64,000 nucleotides of DNA, taken from contig NZ_CP046907.1 of the NCBI RefSeq assembly GCF_014083985.1, positions 3,820,501 to 3,884,500 on the forward strand. The letters run 5' to 3'. Position 1 is the stretch's first letter. The number at the start of each line of letters is the position of its first letter. This document shows, piece by piece, positions 18,427 to 27,034 of the stretch. The notes beneath the pieces were generated by a model. It searched no databases. It was given only the letters and a program-made list of their open reading frames with translations, and was not told where the DNA came from. The DNA is from Streptomyces sp. SCUT-3 (lineage in GTDB: Bacteria; Actinomycetota; Actinomycetes; Streptomycetales; Streptomycetaceae). The translations under genes and the position numbers were made by a program.

Positions 18427-21400
18427 ATGTCCGTGCACAGTCATACGGCGGCTCAGCACCCCGCCGACACACCTGAGTTCCCGCGCCACGTGGTCACCGC
18501 GGTGCTCGTCGCCCACGACGGCGCCCGCTGGCTCCCCGACGCCCTGGCCGGCCTGACCGGCCAGGAACGCCCGGTGCAGAGCGTGATCGCCGCGGACACC
18601 GGAAGCTCCGACGCGTCCGCGCAGTTGCTCGCCGACGCGCTCGGTTCCGACCGCGTCGTGCACCTCGCCCGGCGCACCGGATTCGGCGCCGCCGTCGCCG
18701 AGGCCGTGCGGGTCGCCGGCCCGGTCCCGGTGGAGAGCCTGCCCCACCTGTACCGCCAGGGCGGCTGGAACCCCGCGGCCCGCGCCTGGGACGACGACCC
18801 CGACCGTCCCGGCCCCGGCGAACCCGTCCAATGGCTGTGGCTCCTGCACGACGACTGCGAACCCGCCCCGGACGCCCTCGCCGAACTCCTGCGCGTCGCC
18901 GACTCCAGCCCCTCCGCCGCGATCGTCGGCCCCAAGCTGCGCAGCTGGTACGACCGCCGCTCGCTCCTCGAGGTCGGCGTCAGCATCGCCCGCAGCGGCC
19001 GCCGCTGGACCGGCCTGGAGCGCCGCGAACAGGACCAGGGCCAGCACGACCAGGTCCGCCAGGTCCTCGCCGTCTCCTCCGCCGGCATGCTGGTGCGCCG
19101 AGACGTGTGGGAGGAACTGGGCGGGTTCGACCCCGCCCTGCCCCTGATGCGCGACGACGTCGACTTCTGCTGGCGGGCGCAGTCCGCCGGGCACCGGGTC
19201 CTCGTCGCCCCCGACGCCGTGCTCCGCCACGCAGAGGCCGCCTCCCGCGAGCGCCGCCCCGTCGACTGCGCGGCCGACCGCCCGCACCAGGTCGACAAGG
19301 CCGGCGCCGTCCACACCCTCCTGGCCAACACCCGGGGGCCCCTCCTCGCCTACGTCGCCCTGCGGATCGTGCTCGGCACGCTCCTGCGCACCGTCGGCTA
19401 CCTCGTCGGCAAGGCGCCCGGCCAGGCACTGGACGAGATCACCGGACTCCTCGGCGTCCTGCTGCGCCCGGGCAGGCTGATCGCTGCCCGCCGCCGCCGG
19501 GGCAGGCCGCAGGCGGACCCGGCCGAACTGCGCCCCCTCTTCCCGCCGCCCGGCGCCACCGTCCGGCTCACCGTCGAGCAGTTCGCCGGCAACGTCTCCG
19601 GCCGGGTCGAGCCCGAGAGCCCGCGCGGCCGGCACGGAGCCGTGGAGAGCGGCCCCTCCGACGAGGACGGCGACTTCATCGAGGTCGAGCAGTTCGCCCG
19701 GCTCAAGCGGATCGCCCGCAAACCCGCCCCGGTCCTGTTCGCCGTCCTGCTGCTCGTCTCGCTCGTCGCCTGCCGCGGCCTGTACGGCACCGGGGTGCTC
19801 TCCGGCGGGGCCCTGCTGCCGGCCCCCGATGCCGCCTCCGAGCTGTGGTCCCGCATCGCCGAGGGCCGGCACACGGTCGGCGTGGGCGGCACCGCCTCCA
19901 CACCCCCCTACCTGGCCCTCGTGGCCCTGCTGGGCACCTTGATGCTCGGCAACGCCGGCCTGGCGGTGGCCGTCCTGCTCGTCGGCTCGGTACCCCTGGC
20001 CGGCCTCAGCGCCTACTTCGCCTCCCGGCCGCTGGTGGAGTCCCGGCTGATCCGCGCCTGGGCAGCCGTCGCCTACGCCTTCCTGCCCGCCGTCACCGGC
20101 GCGCTGGCCGGCGGCCGCCTCGGCACCGCGGTGCTCGCAGTGCTCCTGCCGCTCACGGCCCGCGCCGCCGTCGCCGCGACCGGCCTGGCCCTCGACCGCG
20201 ACCGCATCGCCGACGGCGCCCGGCCCGGCTGGCGCGCCACCTGGGCGTTCGCCCTGCTGACCACCGTGACCACCGCGTTCACCCCGGTCGTGTGGCCCCT
20301 CACCCTGGTGCTGTGCGCCGCCGCGATCGCCTTCCGAGCCGCGCGCGGCCACCGGCAGCTGCTGGTCCCCCTGCTGCTGCGCGGCGCCGCGGTCCTGGGC
20401 ACCCCGGTGCTGCTGCTCGCGCCCTGGTCGCTGGCCCTGTTCACGCACCCCGGCCGCTTCCTCCTGGAGGCCGGCCTGCCCTACGGGGGCGACCCCGCCT
20501 CCGCCGCCGACCTGCTGCTGCTGAACCCGGGCGGCCCCGGCACGGTCTCCGGATGGCTGATGGCCGGCGTCCTGCTGGCCGGGCTCGGCGCCCTGCTGCG
20601 CACGGAGCGGCGCACCGCCGTCCTGGGGGCGTGGGCCGTCGCCCTGGCCTCCCTGGCCGCCGCCGTGCTGCTCAACGGAGCCTCGGTCACCCCGGCCGAC
20701 GGCACCGCCCCCGGCACCGCCTGGGCCGGCCCCGCCGTGCTCGTGTACGGCCTCGCCCTGCTGACCGCGGCGGCCGTCGGCGCCGAGGGGGCCCGCGAGC
20801 GGGTCACGGCGATGGACTTCGGCTGGCGCCAGCCGGCCGCCGCCCTGACCGCCGCGGCCGCGGTCCTCGCCCCCCTCGCGGCCTCCCTGACCTGGATGGT
20901 CGCCGGGGCCGAGGACCCGCTGCGCCGCGGGCGGACCGACCAGGTCCCCGCCTTCGTCGCCGAGGAGAGCACCAACCAGGACCGGGCCCGCACCCTGGTC
21001 GTCGACGGCAGCGCCGGCACCGTCTCGTACGCGCTGGTCCGCGGCGCCGGCGCCGGACTCGGCGACGCCGAGGCGGCGGTGGGCGAGGGCGGTGACGCCC
21101 GGCTGGGCACCCTGGTGGGCAACCTGGTCGCCGGCTCCGGCGCCGACCAGGCGTCCCAGCTGGCGAACTACGCCGTGCGCTACGTCCTGGTCCGCGACTC
21201 CGCACCGCGCTCCTACAAGAGCGTGCTGGACAGCACCCCCGGCCTGAGCCGGCTCAGCCAGAGCAACGGCATCTCCCTGTGGCGGGTCGACCGGCCGGTC
21301 GCCCGCGTCACCGTCACCGACGAGGGCGGCAAGGTCACGACGGTCGCCTCCGGCCCCGTCGAGGTGCACACCGACGTCCCCGCGGGCGACGGGAAGCGCA

Positions 21401-22284
21401 TCCTCCGCCTCGCCGAGGCCGCGGCACCCGGCTGGACCGCCACCCTCGACGGCAAGGAGCTCGGCCCGGTCACCCTCGACGACTGGGCCCAGGGCTTCGC
21501 GCTGCCCGCGCAGGGCGGCCGGCTCGACATCACCTACGACACCCCCCTCGCCCACACCGCCTGGGTGTGGATCCAGGGCTTCCTGCTGCTCGTCGCCGTC
21601 GTGCTCGCACTGCCGGGACGCCGGCGCGAGGTGGACGACGACCTCCCCGAGGCCGAGGACACGGCAGCCGAGGACCTCGGCGAGGGCCGCAGGGCCCGGC
21701 GGCTGCGGGCGGCAGCCGAGGCGGAGGCGGCCGCACGGCCGCCCGGGGCGCCGCAGGACCCCGCGTCGGACGACGCCGCAGGGGACGCCGCCGGGGACGG
21801 GCACGGCCCGTACGCGGCCGTCCCCCGCCAGGCGGGGCCGCCGCCCGGGACCGCCGGCCCGGCGGACGCCGAGGACCGGCAGGAGCAGTACGGGAACGAG
21901 CAGTACGGGCAGGAGCAGTACGGGCAGGAGCAGTACGGCCAGGAGCAGTACGGCTGGGCCGGGGACCGGCAGCCGGAGCCCGCGGAGGGCCAGGCCCCCT
22001 ACGCCCAGGACCCGTACACCCAGGCGCAGTACGCCCAGGAGCAGTACGCCCAGGCCCCGTACACCCAGGACCCCTACGCCCAGGACCCGTACGCGCAGGG
22101 CTTCCCCGCCGGGGACTCCGGCGCCGGGCACCCGGGTCCGGAGCAGCACCCGGGCTCCTACGACTACGCGTACGACCCGGCCGGCCGGGAGCCGCAGGCC
22201 GCCCGGCCCCCGCAGCAGTACGCCGCCGAGGGCGGCACGACGTACGGCGGCGAGCAGGACCGCCGTGACGGGAGCGAGAAGTGA
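18427..22284 (+). CDS. Large polytopic membrane glycosyltransferase (GT2) with Tyr-rich repeat tail
   Basis: The 1285-residue product has an N-terminal GT2 domain (about 15-290: VTAVLVAHDGARWLPDAL, WLWLLHDDCEPAPDAL, AVSSAGMLVRRDVWEELGG, LMRDDVDFCWRAQSAGHRV), then roughly a dozen hydrophobic segments between about 300 and 850, an extracytoplasmic domain of about 190 residues, a last membrane helix (WVWIQGFLLLVAVVLAL) and a cytoplasmic disordered tail. The tail holds two sets of 5-residue repeats (QEQYG and YAQ-type). The Asp pairs expected of an active GT2 enzyme are present. ATG 18427 is the first start before the domain. Its stop overlaps the next gene by 4 nt. Polymer made and sugar used are unknown; it sits in the whiB neighbourhood in other Streptomyces. 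Confidence 0.88.
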   Translation: MSVHSHTAAQHPADTPEFPRHVVTAVLVAHDGARWLPDALAGLTGQERPVQSVIAADTGSSDASAQLLADALGSDRVVHLARRTGFGAAVAEAVRVAGPVPVESLPHLYRQGGWNPAARAWDDDPDRPGPGEPVQWLWLLHDDCEPAPDALAELLRVADSSPSAAIVGPKLRSWYDRRSLLEVGVSIARSGRRWTGLERREQDQGQHDQVRQVLAVSSAGMLVRRDVWEELGGFDPALPLMRDDVDFCWRAQSAGHRVLVAPDAVLRHAEAASRERRPVDCAADRPHQVDKAGAVHTLLANTRGPLLAYVALRIVLGTLLRTVGYLVGKAPGQALDEITGLLGVLLRPGRLIAARRRRGRPQADPAELRPLFPPPGATVRLTVEQFAGNVSGRVEPESPRGRHGAVESGPSDEDGDFIEVEQFARLKRIARKPAPVLFAVLLLVSLVACRGLYGTGVLSGGALLPAPDAASELWSRIAEGRHTVGVGGTASTPPYLALVALLGTLMLGNAGLAVAVLLVGSVPLAGLSAYFASRPLVESRLIRAWAAVAYAFLPAVTGALAGGRLGTAVLAVLLPLTARAAVAATGLALDRDRIADGARPGWRATWAFALLTTVTTAFTPVVWPLTLVLCAAAIAFRAARGHRQLLVPLLLRGAAVLGTPVLLLAPWSLALFTHPGRFLLEAGLPYGGDPASAADLLLLNPGGPGTVSGWLMAGVLLAGLGALLRTERRTAVLGAWAVALASLAAAVLLNGASVTPADGTAPGTAWAGPAVLVYGLALLTAAAVGAEGARERVTAMDFGWRQPAAALTAAAAVLAPLAASLTWMVAGAEDPLRRGRTDQVPAFVAEESTNQDRARTLVVDGSAGTVSYALVRGAGAGLGDAEAAVGEGGDARLGTLVGNLVAGSGADQASQLANYAVRYVLVRDSAPRSYKSVLDSTPGLSRLSQSNGISLWRVDRPVARVTVTDEGGKVTTVASGPVEVHTDVPAGDGKRILRLAEAAAPGWTATLDGKELGPVTLDDWAQGFALPAQGGRLDITYDTPLAHTAWVWIQGFLLLVAVVLALPGRRREVDDDLPEAEDTAAEDLGEGRRARRLRAAAEAEAAARPPGAPQDPASDDAAGDAAGDGHGPYAAVPRQAGPPPGTAGPADAEDRQEQYGNEQYGQEQYGQEQYGQEQYGWAGDRQPEPAEGQAPYAQDPYTQAQYAQEQYAQAPYTQDPYAQDPYAQGFPAGDSGAGHPGPEQHPGSYDYAYDPAGREPQAARPPQQYAAEGGTTYGGEQDRRDGSEK
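21880..21954 (+). repeat. 15-bp tandem repeat, five copies (encodes QEQYG)
   Basis: Five in-register copies of a 15-bp unit close to caggagcagtacggg; the second copy starts aacgag. It codes for QEQYG/NEQYG in the cytoplasmic tail of the membrane glycosyltransferase. Confidence 0.92.
21991..22095 (+). repeat. 15-bp tandem repeat, seven degenerate copies (encodes QxxYA/QDPYT)
   Basis: Seven units of the form cagg-N5-tac-N3, related to but distinct from the preceding repeat block, coding for QAPYA, QDPYT, QAQYA and similar. Each unit keeps Gln at position 1 and Tyr at position 4. Confidence 0.9.
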
Positions 22285-23780
22285 ACCGCACCACCCTCTC
22301 CCTGGCCGGGACCGTCGTGGCCCTCGCCGTGGTGACCGGAGCCGCCGTGCTGACCGCGCCGCAGGCCGGCCGGGCGGACACGCCGGCCCCGGCCGCCCGC
22401 AAGCCGGTGGAGCGCTCCACCCTGGCCTGCCCGGCCCCGACCTCCTCCGACTACGGGTCGACCACCTACACCGTCTTCACCCCCGAGACCGGGACCGAGG
22501 GCGCCAGCCGGCGCGGCACCGCCCAGCTGGCCCCCGCCGTGCAGGGCGGCGACGGCGGCGACGAGGGCGCCCGGGGCACCCCGGAGGCGTTCGTCGAGCT
22601 GCTCAAGCCGGGGAACCCGGTGGTGAAGGAGAGCAGCAAGGCGGACACGCCCGCGCTGGTCGGCACGGCCGACGGCATCCTGGCCCCCGGGTTCTCCGCG
22701 CAGCTGACCACCGTCGTGGACGCGGGACCGGGGCGGGGCCTTCTCGGCACGGCCTGCCAGGCCCCCGACACCGAGTTCTGGTTCCCCGGCGTCAGCACCG
22801 GGAAGGACCGGCAGGACTACGTCCACCTGACCAACCCGGACGACGACGCGGCCGTCGTCGACCTCGAGCTGTACGACGCCAAGGGCCTGCTGGAGACCCC
22901 GGCGGGCGACAACATCACCGTCCCGGCGCGCTCCACCACCGCCGTCCTGCTGTCGACGCTGACCGGCGACCCGACGCAGAACCTCACCCTGCACGCCGTG
23001 GCGCGCTCCGGCCGGATCGGGGCCGCGGTCCAGGCGGCCGACCGCGAACTGGGCAGCGACTGGCTCCCCGCCTCCGCCGATCCCGCCGCGACCGCGATGC
23101 TGCCCGGCATCCCCAAGGACGCGGGAGCCGTGCGCCTGGTGCTCCACGCCACCGGCAGGGAGGACGTGGACCTCGCCCTGCGCGTGTCCACCCCCAGCGG
23201 CACCATCACCCCGGCGGGGCACGAGTCGGTGCGCGTCAGGGGCGGGACGACCACCGCCGTCGACCTCGGCGACATCGCCCAGGACGAGGTCGGCTCGCTG
23301 ATGCTCCGGCCGACGGAGAAGGGCGCCACGGCGCCGTTCGCTGCCTCGATCCGGGTGGTCCGAGGCGCGGGCGACCGGCAGGAGTCCGCGTTCGTGGCGG
23401 CCGCCGACCCGGTGGGGGGACGCGCCGTGTCGCCGGACAACCGCCGGGAGGGCTCCGCCCTGTTCCTGACCGCGCCGGAGAAGGGCGCGAAGGTGAGGAT
23501 CACCTCCTCGCCAGTGGGGGGCGGCAAGGCGGTGTCGGAGACCGTGACGGTCAAGGGCGGGACGACCCTCGACACCCCGCTGCCCCAGCCGTCGTCCGGC
23601 AAGGGAGCCTTCGCGGTGACGCTGGAACCGGTCTCCGGGGGCCCGGTCTACGCGGTGCGGATGCTGGCGCCGCCCTCGAACAGCATCCAGCGGTTCACCC
23701 TCCAGACCCTCTCCGACGACCGCGGCACGGTCTCGGTGCCGAGGGCCGAGCAGGACCTGTCCGTCCTCACCGCCGGCTGA
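22281..23780 (+). CDS. DUF5719 family secreted protein
   Basis: A 499-residue protein with an N-terminal signal peptide or anchor (TLSLAGTVVALAVVTGAAVL, Ala-rich site about residue 33) and a long extracytoplasmic part with repeated beta-rich segments (YVHLTNPDDDAAVVDLELY; ITVPARSTTAVLLSTLTGD), as in the DUF5719 family. The gene starts with a GTG inside the stop region of the upstream glycosyltransferase (4-nt overlap), so the two are translated together and probably work together at the membrane. No catalytic motif is seen. Followed by a strong palindrome. Confidence 0.85.
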   Translation: MNRTTLSLAGTVVALAVVTGAAVLTAPQAGRADTPAPAARKPVERSTLACPAPTSSDYGSTTYTVFTPETGTEGASRRGTAQLAPAVQGGDGGDEGARGTPEAFVELLKPGNPVVKESSKADTPALVGTADGILAPGFSAQLTTVVDAGPGRGLLGTACQAPDTEFWFPGVSTGKDRQDYVHLTNPDDDAAVVDLELYDAKGLLETPAGDNITVPARSTTAVLLSTLTGDPTQNLTLHAVARSGRIGAAVQAADRELGSDWLPASADPAATAMLPGIPKDAGAVRLVLHATGREDVDLALRVSTPSGTITPAGHESVRVRGGTTTAVDLGDIAQDEVGSLMLRPTEKGATAPFAASIRVVRGAGDRQESAFVAAADPVGGRAVSPDNRREGSALFLTAPEKGAKVRITSSPVGGGKAVSETVTVKGGTTLDTPLPQPSSGKGAFAVTLEPVSGGPVYAVRMLAPPSNSIQRFTLQTLSDDRGTVSVPRAEQDLSVLTAG

Positions 23781-23786
23781 GCCCCG

Positions 23787-23820
23787 CCCGGGTGCCGGGG
23801 CGGCCGCCCCGGCACCCGGG
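23787..23820. terminator. Perfect 34-bp palindrome between convergent genes
   Basis: The 17-base half cccgggtgccggggcgg is followed directly by its complement. It lies between the DUF5719 stop and the stop of the minus-strand zincin-like gene, with no U tail. Likely a bidirectional terminator. Confidence 0.75.
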
Positions 23821-23840
23821 CCCGGGCGGGCGGGGCGGCG

Positions 23841-24287
23841 TCAGTCGTCCTGCCCGTAGCGGGGGTCGACGGTCTCGGGGGAGAGGCCGAGCAGCTCGGC
23901 GGCCTGCTCGACGACGACGTCGTGCACCAGCAGGGAGCGCTCGTCGCGGCCCTTGGCGCGGATCTCCACCGGACGGCGGTAGACCACGACGCACCCGGGC
24001 GAGCCGTCCCGCGCGGGTACGGCCAGGCCCAGCGGCACGGTGTCCGCGGCGCCCGGCCCGGGGCGCCCGTCGGGGACGTCCCTGGTGACGAAGGCGACGT
24101 CGGCCAGCTGCGGCCAGTGCCGGCGCAGGCGGTCGGCCGAGTCCTGGACCAGGTCGTCGAAGGCGACGGAGCGCGGGACGGACAGCGGTACCTGCGGGGG
24201 CGCGACGGGACCGCGCATCCCGCGTCCGTGGCGGTCCCGGCGGCGTGGGCGTGCTGCGGGCGGTCGGGGAGAGGCGGGCGTGTCCAT
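23841..24287 (-). CDS. Zincin-like metallopeptidase family protein (Rv3259 type)
   Basis: The 148-residue product matches the small actinobacterial family found next to DUF3499 and manB (Rv3259 in M. tuberculosis). Recognisable parts are the SVAFDDLVQDSADRLRRHW helix, LADVAFVTRDVP, VVVYRRPVEIRAKGRDE and the final LVHDVVVEQAAELLGLSPE. The classical zinc motif HExxH is not present; the aligned stretch reads HDxxxE, so peptidase activity is uncertain. ATG 24287 chosen; a GTG lies one codon upstream. It is divergent from the DUF3499 gene. Confidence 0.78.
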   Translation of the reverse strand: MDTPASPRPPAARPRRRDRHGRGMRGPVAPPQVPLSVPRSVAFDDLVQDSADRLRRHWPQLADVAFVTRDVPDGRPGPGAADTVPLGLAVPARDGSPGCVVVYRRPVEIRAKGRDERSLLVHDVVVEQAAELLGLSPETVDPRYGQDD

Positions 24288-24477
24288 CACCTCAGAGGGT
24301 AAGCCGTCGAACGGACGCCGAGGGGCTCCCCGGACGCTTTCGGCGGGGGTTCCCCGGCCCGCGCCCCCGCCGGAGGCTCCCGCGGGGCGGCGAAACGCCC
24401 CTTTCGCCGCGACACGAGGACACCGGGAGGGGGAGAGTCGTCGCGGCCCGCTCAAGAGTGCGGTACCGTCCAACATC

Positions 24478-24861
24478 GTGAGCCCTGTACGTCGCTGTTC
24501 GCGCACCGCGTGCGGTCGTCCCGCCGTCGCGACGCTGACGTACGTCTACGCGGACTCGACCGCCGTCCTCGGACCGCTCGCCACCTACGCCGAGCCCCAC
24601 TGCTACGACCTGTGCTCGGAGCACTCCGAGCGGCTGACCGCCCCCCGCGGCTGGGAGGTCGTCCGGCTGGCCGTCGACCCCGGTCCGGCCCGCCCCAGCG
24701 GCGACGACCTGGAGGCCCTGGCCAACGCCGTGCGCGAGGCCGCCCGCCCTCCCCGGCGCCCCGCGGCCAACGACACGCCGACGCCCGGCTCCCGCAGCAC
24801 GGACCCGATGGAGGTCGCCCGCCGCGGCCACCTGCGGGTCCTGCGCTCCCCCGACTCCTGA
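24478..24861 (+). CDS. DUF3499 family protein
   Basis: The 127-residue product starts SPVRRCSRTACGRPAVATL, a Cys-pair signature typical of DUF3499, followed by a second pair region (PHCYDLCSEHSERL), so a zinc ribbon is likely. The C-terminal third is basic and low-complexity. GTG 24478 places the first Cys at residue 7 as in relatives. Conserved between whiB and manB across actinobacteria (Rv3258c position). Function unknown. Confidence 0.82.
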   Translation: MSPVRRCSRTACGRPAVATLTYVYADSTAVLGPLATYAEPHCYDLCSEHSERLTAPRGWEVVRLAVDPGPARPSGDDLEALANAVREAARPPRRPAANDTPTPGSRSTDPMEVARRGHLRVLRSPDS

Positions 24862-25048
24862 CGGCGGCACCACGCCACGACGCCCCGGCCCCGGCCTTGG
24901 ACCCGACTCCGGCCCCGGGCCCGCACTTGTGCACGGACCGTGCCGCACCGGTGCGGGACTCGTGAAGGGTTCTTCCGTTCCCCGCGGGTAGGTTGGGAAC
25001 ACCTGACCGCTTCGCCGATCGACGGCGCCTGCCGAGACTGGAGCTGCT

Positions 25049-26407
25049 GTGCCCGATCTCTCCCAGATCGTGAAGGCCTACGACGTTCGCGGCGTGGTCC
25101 CCGACCAGTGGGACGAGTCGTTGGCCGAACTGTTCGGGGCCGCGTTCGTCCAGGTCACCGGCGCGAGCGCGATCGTGACCGGCCACGACATGCGCCCCTC
25201 CTCGCCGGGCCTGTCCCGGGCCTTCGCCCGCGGGGCCGCCTCCCGCGGCGCCGACGTGACCGAGATCGGCCTGTGCTCCACCGACCAGCTGTACTTCGCC
25301 AGCGGCCACTTCGGGATGCCCGGCGCGATGTTCACCGCCAGCCACAACCCGGCGCAGTACAACGGCATCAAGATGTGCCGGGCCGGCGCCGCCCCGGTGG
25401 GCCAGGACACCGGACTCGCCGAGATCCGCGAGCTCGTCGAGGGGTGGGCCGACACCGGCCTGCCCCCCACCGACGCCGCCCCCGGGAGCATCACCTCGCG
25501 CGACACCCTCGCCGACTACGCCGCCCACCTGCGCGGCCTGGTCGACCTGACCGCCTCCCGCCCGCTGAAGGTCGTCGTCGACGCGGGCAACGGCATGGGC
25601 GGCCACACCGTCCCCACGGTCCTGGCCGGCCTGCCGGTCGACCTCGTCCCCATGTACTTCGAGCTGGACGGCACCTTCCCCAACCACGAGGCCAACCCCC
25701 TCGACCCGAAGAACATCACCGACCTGCAGGCCGAGGTCCGCAGGACCGGCGCCGACATCGGCCTGGCCTTCGACGGCGACGCCGACCGCTGCTTCGTCGT
25801 CGACGAGCGCGGCGAACCCGTCTCCCCCTCCGCCATCACCGCGCTGGTCGCCGCCCGCGAGCTGGCCAAGCACCCCGGCGGCACGGTGATCCACAACTGC
25901 ATCACCTCCTGGTCGGTGCCCGAGGTGGTGAAGGAGAACGGCGGCACCCCGGTGCGCACCAGGGTGGGGCACTCCTTCATCAAGGCCGAGATGGCCCGCA
26001 CCGGCGCCGTCTTCGGCGGCGAGCACTCCGCCCACTACTACTTCCGCGACTTCTGGAACGCCGATACCGGCATGCTGGCCGCCCTGCACGTCCTGGCCGC
26101 CCTGGGCGAGCAGGACGGCCCGCTGTCGCAGCTGGTGGCCCAGTACGACCGCTACGCCGCGTCCGGCGAGATCAACAGCACCGTGGACGACCAGGCCGGC
26201 CGCGCGGCCGCGGTCAGGGCCGCCTATGCCGGCCGCGACGACGTCGAGCTCGACGAACTGGACGGCCTGACCGTCACCGGCGACGGCTGGTGGTTCAACC
26301 TGCGCGCCTCCAACACCGAACCGCTGCTGCGGCTCAACGTCGAGGCGCGGGACGGGGCGACCGTCGCCGCCGTCCGCGACGAGGTCCTCGCGATCGTCCG
26401 GGCCTGA
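25049..26407 (+). CDS. manB: Phosphomannomutase / phosphoglucomutase ManB
   Basis: Interconverts mannose-6-phosphate and mannose-1-phosphate, the step between ManA and the guanylyltransferase. The 452-residue product has the phosphoserine loop TASHNP (catalytic Ser98), the metal loop DGDADR at 242-247, the sugar-binding GGEHSAHYY (about 325-333) and the phosphate-binding RASNTEPLLRLN near the C-terminus. GTG 25049 follows GGAGC at about 5 nt. A TAGGTT element at 24989-24994 could be the -10 of its promoter, with no clear -35. Followed closely by the Trm112-like gene. Confidence 0.95.
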   Translation: MPDLSQIVKAYDVRGVVPDQWDESLAELFGAAFVQVTGASAIVTGHDMRPSSPGLSRAFARGAASRGADVTEIGLCSTDQLYFASGHFGMPGAMFTASHNPAQYNGIKMCRAGAAPVGQDTGLAEIRELVEGWADTGLPPTDAAPGSITSRDTLADYAAHLRGLVDLTASRPLKVVVDAGNGMGGHTVPTVLAGLPVDLVPMYFELDGTFPNHEANPLDPKNITDLQAEVRRTGADIGLAFDGDADRCFVVDERGEPVSPSAITALVAARELAKHPGGTVIHNCITSWSVPEVVKENGGTPVRTRVGHSFIKAEMARTGAVFGGEHSAHYYFRDFWNADTGMLAALHVLAALGEQDGPLSQLVAQYDRYAASGEINSTVDDQAGRAAAVRAAYAGRDDVELDELDGLTVTGDGWWFNLRASNTEPLLRLNVEARDGATVAAVRDEVLAIVRA

Positions 26408-26526
26408 CGACCGGCCCGCCCGCGTCCGACGACCGGCCCGCCCGCGCCGTGCCGCCGCCCTGACCCCTCGGGGACGGGCGGCGGTACGCTGCACGCGTCC
26501 CGCCCGACCGACCGCAAAGGCCCACC

Positions 26527-26697
26527 GTGAAGCTCGAACCCTTCTTCCTCGACGTCGCCGCCTGCCCCCAGTGCCACGCCCCCCTGCGGGCCGACGAGGA
26601 GGCCGAGGAGCTCGTCTGCACCTCCGACGAGTGCGGTCTCGCCTACCCGGTCAGGGACGGCATCCCCGTCCTCCTCGTCGAAGAGGCCCGCCGCTAG
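26527..26697 (+). CDS. Trm112 family small protein
   Basis: A 56-residue gene that is easily missed. It carries two cysteine pairs (AACPQCHAPL and VCTSDECGLAYPVRDGIPV), the Trm112/YcaR fold, in which the VRDGIPVLL ending is diagnostic. In bacteria such proteins are often partners of methyltransferases. GTG 26527 is the only reasonable start. It lies between manB and the SIS gene on the same strand and is found there in other actinobacteria. Confidence 0.88.
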   Translation: MKLEPFFLDVAACPQCHAPLRADEEAEELVCTSDECGLAYPVRDGIPVLLVEEARR

Positions 26698-27034
26698 CAC
26701 CCGCCGCCGGTACCCGCGGCCGGTACCCGCGGCCGGCCCGGCCGCGCCACCGGCCCCGGCCCTGCCCGGCCGGCCCTGTGCCCGTCCCGGCCCGCCCTGC
26801 GCCCGCCTCCCGCCCGCCCTGCGCGTGTACTCCGTCCGAGTGAGCGTCCGGCCGCAGGCACCGCCTGCCGCGGGCCACGCGCGGCACCCGGCCCGTGCCC
26901 TGCCCGCTCCCGGCCCCGGGGCCGCTCCCGCGGCGCCCGGCGCATCCCGCGGAGCCGCTCCCGCGGGGCGTCGGTTCCGGCCCGGTGGGTACGGTTGATC
27001 CCACGGCGACCGCCTGGAGAGAGGACCGGAACCC
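26698..27034. other. GC-rich intergenic region with 13-bp direct repeat
   Basis: No coding feature is supported. At 26707-26732 there are two adjacent copies of ccggtacccgcgg. The remainder is very rich in C and G with many short ccgg/gccc words, and no convincing promoter elements are visible. Confidence 0.5.

Noticed and set aside
21880-22095. Possible CRISPR array
   Set aside because: Repeats are 15 bp, directly adjacent without spacers, and in frame with a coding region. No cas genes are near.
17875-22149. 1424-codon minus-strand frame opposite whiB and the membrane glycosyltransferase
   Set aside because: Same effect. The plus strand carries clear WhiB and GT2 motifs over this stretch, while the minus frame is a valine/glycine/glutamine-rich mirror without family features.
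23841-24287. Active HExxH metallopeptidase
   Set aside because: The expected position reads HDxxxE. The family name is kept, but activity is not claimed.
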